From assembly GCA_900550105.1 (NCBI GenBank), contig URQW01000009.1, positions 1 through 60,148 of the forward strand: a DNA stretch of 60,148 nucleotides, read 5' to 3'. The notes beneath the pieces were generated by a model. The model saw nothing but the letters and a program-made list of their open reading frames with translations, was not told where the DNA came from and made no database searches. Within the stretch, counting starts at the first letter, position 1; each line of letters begins with the position of its first letter. The position numbers and the translations under genes were made by a program. Shown here piece by piece: positions 23,470 through 30,668 of the stretch. This DNA is from an uncultured Pelosinus sp. GTDB taxonomy: Bacteria; Bacillota; Negativicutes; UMGS1260.

Positions 23470-24467
23470 TTTCCTCCTGTTAATTCGTCAAAAGCCCGCT
23501 GCGCCCAAGCCGAATCCTGTAATAGCGCCCGGCCTACGCCGATCAAATCGGCTTTGCCGGCGGCAAGCAACGCTTCTGCTTGTTGAACCTGGGTAACCCC
23601 GCCAGTTAAAATTACGGGAATCGAGACCGCCTCTTTTACCGCGCTGCTCAATTGTGCAAAATAACCAGCTTCGCTGCGGCCTGGAATCACATAGCCGCAA
23701 AAGCCGCCGGAAATATCGAGAATATCAATGCCAGCCTTGGCAAATTCAGCCGCTGCCTGCCGACTATCCTCTGCCGTTGTTCCTCCTGGCGTAAAATCAC
23801 CAGCCCCTAGTCGCAGCAAAACAGGAAAAGTCGGGCCGACAGCTTCTCGCACCGCCGCAATCACTTCTAAATGAAACCGAATCCGATTTAAGAGAGATCC
23901 GCCATATTCATCACAACGCTGATTAGTCAGCGGCGAAAAAAACTGATTTAATAAATAACCATGGGCCGAATGAATCTCTACGCCATCAAAGCCAGCCGCT
24001 TTCACCCGCACCGCCGCTGCCGCAAAGGCGTCAACAAGCTCTTTTATTTCTGATTTCGTCAACGCCTCAGGTAAACTGCCTTTGCGAGGATTTTTCACAG
24101 CGGAAGCGCTTTTCGGCGTAGCGCCAATGACCGTTTCATCAGTAGCGCTGCCAGCATGATTGATCTGCATAACAGCTTTTACACCATTTTGGTGAATAAC
24201 CTCAGCTAATTGACGTAGTCCCGGAATCATCGAGTCATCATGCACCGACAACTGCTTTAAACTTGCCTTGCCCTTAGGATCAATAAAGCTGTGCTCAATA
24301 ATAATTAAAGATAAATGACCGCCTGCCGATTTCTCACGATAATACGCTAGAACGGCCTCACTGACAGAACCGTCGTCTTCTGCCTTGGCAGTAGCCATTG
24401 GCGGCATAATCAGGCGGTTTTTTAGAGGCAACAAACCTTCTGTCAAGGGAGTTAATACATGAGACAT
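23466..24467 (-). CDS. NADH:flavin oxidoreductase, Old Yellow Enzyme family
   Basis: A 333-residue FMN barrel: N-terminal LKNRLIMPPMATAKAEDDGS, central HSAHGYLLNQFFSPLTNQR with the His-Asn/His-Xxx-Xxx-His type substrate pocket, and the C-terminal phosphate-binding ILTGGVTQVQQAEALLAAG and LIGVGRALLQD. It lacks the C-terminal FeS/FAD half of dienoyl-CoA reductases, so it is the short form that reduces activated C=C bonds. AAAGGAGG precedes the ATG at 24467. A TTGTAA-N16-TATGAT promoter lies about 90 bp upstream. It overlaps the nitrilase-family gene by 4 nt. Substrate unknown. Confidence 0.9.
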   Translation of the reverse strand: MSHVLTPLTEGLLPLKNRLIMPPMATAKAEDDGSVSEAVLAYYREKSAGGHLSLIIIEHSFIDPKGKASLKQLSVHDDSMIPGLRQLAEVIHQNGVKAVMQINHAGSATDETVIGATPKSASAVKNPRKGSLPEALTKSEIKELVDAFAAAAVRVKAAGFDGVEIHSAHGYLLNQFFSPLTNQRCDEYGGSLLNRIRFHLEVIAAVREAVGPTFPVLLRLGAGDFTPGGTTAEDSRQAAAEFAKAGIDILDISGGFCGYVIPGRSEAGYFAQLSSAVKEAVSIPVILTGGVTQVQQAEALLAAGKADLIGVGRALLQDSAWAQRAFDELTGGK

Positions 24468-24564
24468 GGAAAGACCTCCTTTATCATGTTCAAAGTTTCC
24501 AAGTTAAAAGTCCCGTTAAAACCAGCTTCATTTCTTGCTATTGCCGGGAAATAACTCTCTTTTC

Positions 24565-24592
24565 ATCATACATGATAGGGAGAATTTTACAA
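24565..24592 (-). promoter_or_regulatory. Possible promoter of the OYE-nitrilase operon
   Basis: Minus strand TTGTAA (24592-24587), 16-bp spacer, TATGAT (24570-24565). Predicted start near 24558. Confidence 0.4.
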
Positions 24593-24658
24593 GCAGGCAC
24601 TTTTTCCATACTGTCAGATTTTTTATAATGAATCGTCTTATTATCATGGACCACTTTA

Positions 24659-26020
24659 TTATTTCGGTAGTTTTTCTTTACCCTGACGATAAAAATCAGC
24701 CATCACGTTCTCAGGCACCATACTACCGCCAGTAGCCCAAACAACATGAGTTGCCTGACCCATTTTATCACTAAGGCCCTGTTTCCTTACATACTCTTTG
24801 CCTGCGCTTTCCCGGTTAAACGCGGCAGGACCGCCAAAGCCAGCTAGCGCCGACGGTTCAGCATAAATCCCCTCTTGATCAGCCAGTGTGGCTAAAAGTT
24901 CGTAAAGACGATCATCCTCGATGGTAAAGACGCCGCTAATATCCTTTGCTAAAAAGCGGCCCACAAAGCCAGATGGCCGTCCTACTGCCAGGCCATCGGC
25001 CGCTGTCAGATTATCAATGCCAAACTCTTGGACCGAGACTGCTTCATGTTTGCCAGTCATCAAGCCTAAGAGCATGGCTGGCGAATGAGTCGGCTCGGCA
25101 AAAAAACAGTGAGCTGCGTCGCTAAATACAGTTTTGAGACCAAAAGTGACGCCGCCAGGACCACCGCCGACACCGCAAGGAAGATAGACAAAGAGCGGAT
25201 GATCCGCATCAACAAGGATGCCTTGCTCGTCAAGCTGCCGCTTAAGCCGTTTCGCTGCTACAGCATAGCCGAGAAACAGATTCTTGGAATTTTCATCGTC
25301 CACAAAATAACTTTTCGGATCTTGGGCCGATTGCTCGCGGCCTGCCGCTACGGCCTTACCGTAATCGGCCTGATGTTCTACGACGGTAACGCCTTTTTGC
25401 CGCAACAAGTCTTTTTTCCACTGCTTCGCGTCTGCCGACATATGGACAGTGACCTGAAAACCTAAAGCAGCGCTCATAATCCCAATACTAAGACCGAGAT
25501 TCCCTGTAGAACCAACCACAATGGAGTGAGACGAAAAAAGTTGTTTGCAAGCATCATCAGCTAACAGCGCATAATCGCTTGCTTCTGTCAGAATCCCCGC
25601 TGCTTTAGCGATATCTTCCGCTACTTTCAATACTTCATAAATTCCGCCGCGCGCCTTAATCGATCCGGAAATCGGCAGATCATTATCACATTTCAAATAA
25701 AGTTCCCCGTCAATCGCAGCATCATACATCATCGCTAGGGCTTGCTTCATCTGAGGAATCTTCTTTAGCGGAGATTCAATGATTCCCTTCCTTGCACTCG
25801 TTTCAGGAAAAACCTTGGCAATATAGGGGGCAAACCGCGCCAATCTTGCTTCGGCATCATCAATATCAGCTTCACCGAGTTCTCGTGACGCTTTTTCTCC
25901 GCCAGCTACGGCCAACGGATTCACCCAAAATACTTCTTTCATTTGTAATATCTCGGTCAATAAGGAATGCTCTGTCTGCCACTGAGTCACTGTTTTACCA
26001 GCAATTTTCTGTTCCATCAT
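24659..26020 (-). CDS. dsdA: D-serine ammonia-lyase (D-serine dehydratase)
   Basis: A 453-residue PLP enzyme close to the length of DsdA (about 442). The Schiff-base Lys122 is in ISGSIKARGG, the phosphate-binding glycine loop is SSHSIVVGSTGNLGLSIG and a second glycine loop is PCGVGGGPGG. It converts D-serine to pyruvate and ammonia in the cytoplasm. It is the last gene of the D-amino-acid operon, 44 bp after the D-threonine-aldolase-like gene. Two tandem ATGs (26020, 26017) follow AGAAGG. No frameshift or lost key residue is seen. Confidence 0.95.
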   Translation of the reverse strand: MMEQKIAGKTVTQWQTEHSLLTEILQMKEVFWVNPLAVAGGEKASRELGEADIDDAEARLARFAPYIAKVFPETSARKGIIESPLKKIPQMKQALAMMYDAAIDGELYLKCDNDLPISGSIKARGGIYEVLKVAEDIAKAAGILTEASDYALLADDACKQLFSSHSIVVGSTGNLGLSIGIMSAALGFQVTVHMSADAKQWKKDLLRQKGVTVVEHQADYGKAVAAGREQSAQDPKSYFVDDENSKNLFLGYAVAAKRLKRQLDEQGILVDADHPLFVYLPCGVGGGPGGVTFGLKTVFSDAAHCFFAEPTHSPAMLLGLMTGKHEAVSVQEFGIDNLTAADGLAVGRPSGFVGRFLAKDISGVFTIEDDRLYELLATLADQEGIYAEPSALAGFGGPAAFNRESAGKEYVRKQGLSDKMGQATHVVWATGGSMVPENVMADFYRQGKEKLPK

Positions 26021-26064
26021 AGCTTCTCACACCTTCTCTCAAAATATATCAATCTATATTCTCG

Positions 26065-27174
26065 TTAAAACCGCGCTTTCGAATTTCCTCTGGCATCTAC
26101 AGTGATTCGGCCAGTTATCCGGCCCTTTTCATGCAGAACGAGAAAATTTGTCATATTCGCCGCCGAACAGGAATGATTAGGGATTACCGTTAACTTCTGG
26201 CCAACCTGCACTGTTGTTGCGCCAAGAACCTTAATTTTCCCCACTTCTTCCGATAAGCTCTCAAGTACAAGTTCCGGATGCCCTTGAATCAGTCCATAGC
26301 CGGAAACAAGCGATACGCTATGAGCGCCTTTATCAAGACCGAAACATTTGCTGCCTGCATCAATCAGGAACACATCTTCTTGCGGCTGCGCTATGACAGT
26401 AGCCAAAACCGTCAAGGCGCAGTCTGCTTCGGTAGCAACGCCAAGCGATACTTGGATGGCGTCATTATAAACGTAATTGCCTGGTCGTAGCGCTGTAATA
26501 AACGCCTTGCGACTGACCAAAGCGGCTGTGGGCGTACTGCCTGTAGCAATCATTTCACAGGGGTAGCCTGCCGATGCAAGCAGCTTGGCCGTTGCTTGTA
26601 AAGCCGCCGCCTCTTCTGCCGCCACAGTTTTGACTCCCTCGTAAGAACTCTGTCCATAGACATGGCCCGGATGAGTGGCAATCCCGCGAAAACGAAGCTG
26701 CGTAAGCGCCGCCAGAGATTTGACCAAGGAAACAGCCGCTTGGGGCGCCACCCCAAAGCGATGTAAGCCAGAATCTACAATGATTAAATAGTCTACTTTG
26801 ACAGACGCTTTAACCAGATAGGCTTGCAGTTGTTCTGCCGCTGCCAAGCCATCGAGACTGATCAAAACCTTCGCCTGTCGGGCCAAAGCGGCTAATCTGG
26901 CCAGATTGGCCTGACCCGCTACGGGATAAGCCAGCATAATCCGTTCCACCCCCTGACTTACCAGAAGTTCCGCTTCATCAAGCGTTCCTGTCAGAAAGCC
27001 GGCTGCGCCTGCTTTTGCCTGTAGTTTAGCTACTTCACTGCTTTTATGGGTCTTAACCATCGGCCATAGTTCTTTCCCTTGCTCACTGCATATCTGAGCC
27101 ATAGCCTCAATATTATTTGCTAAAATATTTTGTTCCACTAAAATGCTGGGAGTAACTAGTTCTTCTATCTGCAT
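26065..27174 (-). CDS. D-threonine aldolase / D-serine deaminase-like PLP enzyme (DSD1 fold)
   Basis: A 369-residue alanine-racemase-fold enzyme. The PLP Lys is in LWPMVKTHKSSE near residue 41; the C-terminal metal site has the His-x-Cys pair in VIPNHSCSAANM, as in eukaryotic-type D-serine dehydratase and D-threonine aldolase. THPGHVYG and ATGSTPTA are conserved PLP-phosphate regions. It would split a beta-hydroxy-D-amino acid to glycine and an aldehyde or deaminate it. It lies 22 bp downstream of the N-acyl-D-amino-acid deacylase gene and 44 bp upstream of dsdA, so all three form one D-amino-acid catabolic operon. Which of the two activities it has is not clear. Confidence 0.88.
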   Translation of the reverse strand: MQIEELVTPSILVEQNILANNIEAMAQICSEQGKELWPMVKTHKSSEVAKLQAKAGAAGFLTGTLDEAELLVSQGVERIMLAYPVAGQANLARLAALARQAKVLISLDGLAAAEQLQAYLVKASVKVDYLIIVDSGLHRFGVAPQAAVSLVKSLAALTQLRFRGIATHPGHVYGQSSYEGVKTVAAEEAAALQATAKLLASAGYPCEMIATGSTPTAALVSRKAFITALRPGNYVYNDAIQVSLGVATEADCALTVLATVIAQPQEDVFLIDAGSKCFGLDKGAHSVSLVSGYGLIQGHPELVLESLSEEVGKIKVLGATTVQVGQKLTVIPNHSCSAANMTNFLVLHEKGRITGRITVDARGNSKARF

Positions 27175-27196
27175 CGTTGTCTTCTCCTTTATTGTA

Positions 27197-28819
27197 TCAC
27201 TGGCTCCGGCCGACGATCTTTCCGGCTTGAACTAGTTGCTGCCCGCGCAGCAAAGCTGTCTGTCCATTTACAAATACAGCATGAATCCCCTGAGAATACT
27301 GCTTAGGCTCTTTATAAGTAGCTTGATCGGCAATCGTTGCCGGATCAAACACAACTAAATCGGCAAAGTAGCCAGTTTGAATCAAGCCGCGTTCTTTTAG
27401 ACCCAATCGCTTGGCTGGCAGCCCAGTCATCTTTTGAATCGCCTGTTCCCAAGTTAATAATTTTTTCTCGCGTACATACCGACCAAGAAAACACGTAGGC
27501 GTACCAAAAGCGCGCGGATGAGGCTTACCAAAAGCTAACAAGCCTTCTGCCGTGAGACTCATCGCGTCTGAACCGATCATAGCTTCATCTTGCTTGAGGA
27601 AAGTCATAACATCGTCTTCCGCCATCGCAAAATAATTCATCTGAACCCGGCCTTTTTCAGCAATCAGTAAATCAAAAACGACGCTATAAGGATCCGTGCC
27701 TTGTTGCTTTGCTATTTCTGTAATAAACTGTCCTTCCAGTACTTTATTTTTCTCAGATTTTACTGAAGAAACATAAAACTTACTCCAACCACCGGCTGAC
27801 TTGACAAAATTTTGCCAGTTAGGTAGTCCTTGCTCAATTTCCGTCTGAACTTGCCGCCGAATCGCTTTATCGCCCAGCCGCTCGATCATCTTCTCGACAC
27901 CGCCCTCAAAAATCCAGGGAGGCAGACAAGCCGATAGAGAAGTAAGACCAGCCTGATAAGGATACACGTCATAAGTCACTGCAATTCCCCGGCTCCGCGC
28001 CTGGGCCAGTTTCTCAAGCACAAGATCCGTCTTGCCAAGCATATTCTGACTGAGGAGCTTCATGTGCGATAAATGAACGGGCACCTCTGCCATTTCGCCA
28101 ATGGTAAGCGCTTCATCAATCGCGCCTAAAATCCCATCGCTTTCGGTCCGAATATGAGTCGCGTAAAAACCGCCATAGGCCTTGATTTTTTTACAAAGAG
28201 CAGCGATTTCGTCTGCCGAGGAATATTCGCCAGGCAGGTAAACTAGACCGCTGCTTAAACCAAGCGCCCCTTCCGCCATAGCTGTTTCTGTAAGTGCTTC
28301 CATCTTGTGTAGCTGTGCAGCCGTTGGCTCGCCGCGGGAAAACCCCATTGCTGCAATCCGAATAACGCCTTGCCCAACTAAGGGCGCCAAATTCACCGCT
28401 GGTTTGTGGTCATTGAAATAAGCCAGATATTCGGCAAAACTTTGCCAAGGAAGTTCTATTTTTACGGGGATCGATCCAATCAGTCTTGTTCCTAGATAAT
28501 CAATCAGTAAGTGTCGGTTTGCTTCATCAATCGGCGCTACGCCAATCCCGCAGTTACCAATAACTTCTGTCGTTACGCCACTACACAGTTTACTGTTCGC
28601 TCTCTCGTCATAATAAAAAGAAAGATCGGAATGAGTATGCATATCAATAAATCCCGGTGCTACCATCAGCCCTGAAGCATCAAAGGTTTCCCGACTATCC
28701 ATTGCGCTCAAATCGCCTAAAGCAACAATCCGGCCATCTTTTATGCCGAGATCGCTTTCATAGGCAGCTAAACCGCTGCCGTCGACAATGGTTCCCTTTA
28801 TAATTTTAAAATCTAACAT
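27197..28819 (-). CDS. N-acyl-D-amino-acid deacylase (amidohydrolase superfamily)
   Basis: A 540-residue amidohydrolase of D-aminoacylase type. The metal-binding HxH is in GFIDMHTHSDLSFY near residue 63, the conserved Cys in GVTTEVIGNCGIG, further metal His in FYATHIRTES and VPVHLSHMK, and the catalytic Asp in MIGSDAMSLTAEG. It releases free D-amino acids from N-acyl forms, for example from cell-wall or modified peptides. ATG at 28819 with GGAGGG upstream. It is the first gene of the three-gene D-amino-acid operon, divergent from the XRE-cupin regulator 125 bp away. Confidence 0.92.
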   Translation of the reverse strand: MLDFKIIKGTIVDGSGLAAYESDLGIKDGRIVALGDLSAMDSRETFDASGLMVAPGFIDMHTHSDLSFYYDERANSKLCSGVTTEVIGNCGIGVAPIDEANRHLLIDYLGTRLIGSIPVKIELPWQSFAEYLAYFNDHKPAVNLAPLVGQGVIRIAAMGFSRGEPTAAQLHKMEALTETAMAEGALGLSSGLVYLPGEYSSADEIAALCKKIKAYGGFYATHIRTESDGILGAIDEALTIGEMAEVPVHLSHMKLLSQNMLGKTDLVLEKLAQARSRGIAVTYDVYPYQAGLTSLSACLPPWIFEGGVEKMIERLGDKAIRRQVQTEIEQGLPNWQNFVKSAGGWSKFYVSSVKSEKNKVLEGQFITEIAKQQGTDPYSVVFDLLIAEKGRVQMNYFAMAEDDVMTFLKQDEAMIGSDAMSLTAEGLLAFGKPHPRAFGTPTCFLGRYVREKKLLTWEQAIQKMTGLPAKRLGLKERGLIQTGYFADLVVFDPATIADQATYKEPKQYSQGIHAVFVNGQTALLRGQQLVQAGKIVGRSQ

Positions 28820-28880
28820 TTTTTTCCCTCCAAATGTAGAATTTATTTTTTTCAGTCTGCTATAATAGGATCAGCATCAT

Positions 28881-28896
28881 AAATGAAAGGTCATTT
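28881..28896. promoter_or_regulatory. Palindromic operator between the D-amino-acid operon and its regulator
   Basis: AAATGA-AAGG-TCATTT is an exact 6-bp inverted repeat with a 4-bp centre. It lies near the middle of the 125-bp divergent region, just upstream (minus strand) of TATTAT at 28867-28862. A likely site for the adjacent XRE-cupin regulator. Confidence 0.5.
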
Positions 28897-28944
28897 ACAC
28901 AGAGAAACTTTACTGTAGAATTGCCGACGATGGAGGAAGACTGC

Positions 28945-29508
28945 ATGAGCCATACAAATGAAAATCAAAATCTTGGTGCTCGTATTGCCCAGGTTCGCTT
29001 AAGTCAAGAGATGAAATTGCGGGAGCTTGCCGAAAAAATTCAATTATCGCCGTCGATGGTCAGTCAGATTGAAAAGGGCCATGTAAATCCCTCGCTCAAT
29101 ACCCTGCGATCTATTGCTACCGCCTTAGGAGTTCCCTTGTTTACATTCTTTTTAGAAGAACTTTCAGCGACCAATCTTGTGGTTCGTGCCGGAACAGGTA
29201 GAAAAATTAAACAGCCTCAGTCAAATCTGGAATATACACTGCTCAGCCCCGACCTTAGCGGTTCCATCGAAATGGCCGTTATGAAGCTTGAACCCCATTC
29301 CGTCTCCTTTCAAGAACTCCTATCTCATACCGGGGAAGAAATGGCCTACGTAGAATCTGGTGAATGTCTCCTCCACTTAGGAAACCAAATCATTACACTG
29401 CAAACAGGTGACAGTGTACGAATCCCGCCAGGTATACAGCATAAATGGGAAAATCAAAGTGATGCCGAAACCGCCATTATCTTTGCCATCACACCGCCCA
29501 CCTTTTAG
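28945..29508 (+). CDS. XRE-family regulator with C-terminal cupin domain
   Basis: A 187-residue regulator. The helix-turn-helix is at about residues 15-65 (KLRELAEKIQLSPSMVSQIEKG), and the C-terminal cupin at about 110-185 (GEEMAYVESGECLLHLG, then GDSVRIPPGIQHKWEN) with His/Glu positions for a metal or small-ligand pocket. This architecture (PuuR/SutR-like) controls catabolism of amino-acid derivatives. ATG at 28945 is chosen because GGAGG lies 8 nt upstream; TTG 28921 and ATG 28930 lack that. It is divergent from the D-amino-acid operon and probably responds to one of its substrates. Confidence 0.9.
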   Translation: MSHTNENQNLGARIAQVRLSQEMKLRELAEKIQLSPSMVSQIEKGHVNPSLNTLRSIATALGVPLFTFFLEELSATNLVVRAGTGRKIKQPQSNLEYTLLSPDLSGSIEMAVMKLEPHSVSFQELLSHTGEEMAYVESGECLLHLGNQIITLQTGDSVRIPPGIQHKWENQSDAETAIIFAITPPTF

Positions 29509-29650
29509 CAAGTAACCTTCGAACTCATCTTTGATTAATTATTTATAAACAAATTAACTATAATTGAATCATATCATTCTCCTTAATGAAATTCAATCAA
29601 AAATCGATCTTAATAAAACTCTACTTTCAACGATAATCTTTAATAAGCAA

Positions 29651-29700
29651 AAAGCCCGGAAGTTTCTCCTTTATTAGAGAAACTTCCGGGCTTTGCTTTT
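29651..29700. terminator. Bidirectional terminator, 18-bp stem
   Basis: 29651-29668 pairs perfectly with 29677-29694 around an 8-nt loop, with A/T-rich tails on both sides. It separates the XRE-cupin gene (+) from the glycyl-radical activase gene (-). Confidence 0.9.
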
Positions 29701-29759
29701 CGTGCAACTAACCAATCGCGTCACAGGTCTAAAGAGTCTTACTTTTCGTTAATACTGCT

Positions 29760-30668
29760 TTAGGTGAAATCAAATACGGTAATACCATGATCAGTTATCT
29801 TTTGTTTAAGCAGAGCAATTTTTTCTTCGGAAGGCGCCGTAAAATCTTCACTTTGGCTGCCAATTGCCTGATATTTATTTTGACCAAGATTATGATACGT
29901 CAACAGTTCGACGCCCTTAACCTTTGTTTCGGCCTGTAAAAACTCACAAAGAGCTTCCATGTTTTCTTCACTGCTGTTTACTTCTTCCATCAGGGGAACT
30001 CGAACAACCACTTCCTGATTCAATTTAGAAATGGCAGCGATATTTGCTAAAATCCGTTCATTTTCTGTTCCAGTCCAGTTCTGATGCTGCTGCGAATTTA
30101 CTACTTTAAGATCGATAAAAATAAAGTCTAACGCTTCAATAATATCCTTGACCGGTTCTAGTTCAAAAAAGCCGGAAGTCTCTACAGCCGTATCAATTCC
30201 TTGGCGCTTACAAGCGAAAACAAGTTCGCGCAGAAACTCTGGCTGCATAAAGGGTTCACCACCAGAAAAAGTCACTCCGCCGCCTGATTCCCGGTAAAAG
30301 ACAGCATCTCTGGCAAGACGGCGCACTAGTTCGGCAGCTGAAACCGTTTCTCCGAGCAGCTTTCTCGCTCCCGTCGGACAGACAGAAGCACACTTCCCAC
30401 AACCGTTGCATTTCGTTCGATCAAACTGAATCTTGCCATCGGCTTGGAAGATCGCCTGCTGCGGACATACATTCATACAGCGGCCGCAGTGAACGCATTT
30501 ATCGGCAAAAAACCAGATATCCTTATCGCGTTGCCACGATTCAGGGTTCGCACACCAGCGACAGCGGAGCGGACAGCCTTTAAAAAAGACTGTCGTCCGA
30601 ATGCCGTCACCATCATGGACGGACCACCGCTGTACTTGAAAAATAGTTCCTTCTTTAGAGGGTTTCAT
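29760..30668 (-). CDS. Glycyl-radical enzyme activating protein (radical SAM)
   Basis: A 302-residue radical-SAM activase. The SAM cluster motif CxxxCxxC is GCPLRCRWC near residue 27-33, followed by two ferredoxin-type clusters (CVHCGRCMNVCP and CNGCGKCASVCP) as in activases of dehydratase-type glycyl-radical enzymes; pyruvate formate-lyase activase lacks these. GGGVTFSGGEP is the SAM-binding motif. It abstracts the hydrogen from the C-terminal glycine of its partner. The ATG at 30668 overlaps the end of the enzyme gene by 14 nt; a TTG at 30683 is an alternative start. The overlap indicates coupled translation. Confidence 0.93.
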   Translation of the reverse strand: MKPSKEGTIFQVQRWSVHDGDGIRTTVFFKGCPLRCRWCANPESWQRDKDIWFFADKCVHCGRCMNVCPQQAIFQADGKIQFDRTKCNGCGKCASVCPTGARKLLGETVSAAELVRRLARDAVFYRESGGGVTFSGGEPFMQPEFLRELVFACKRQGIDTAVETSGFFELEPVKDIIEALDFIFIDLKVVNSQQHQNWTGTENERILANIAAISKLNQEVVVRVPLMEEVNSSEENMEALCEFLQAETKVKGVELLTYHNLGQNKYQAIGSQSEDFTAPSEEKIALLKQKITDHGITVFDFT

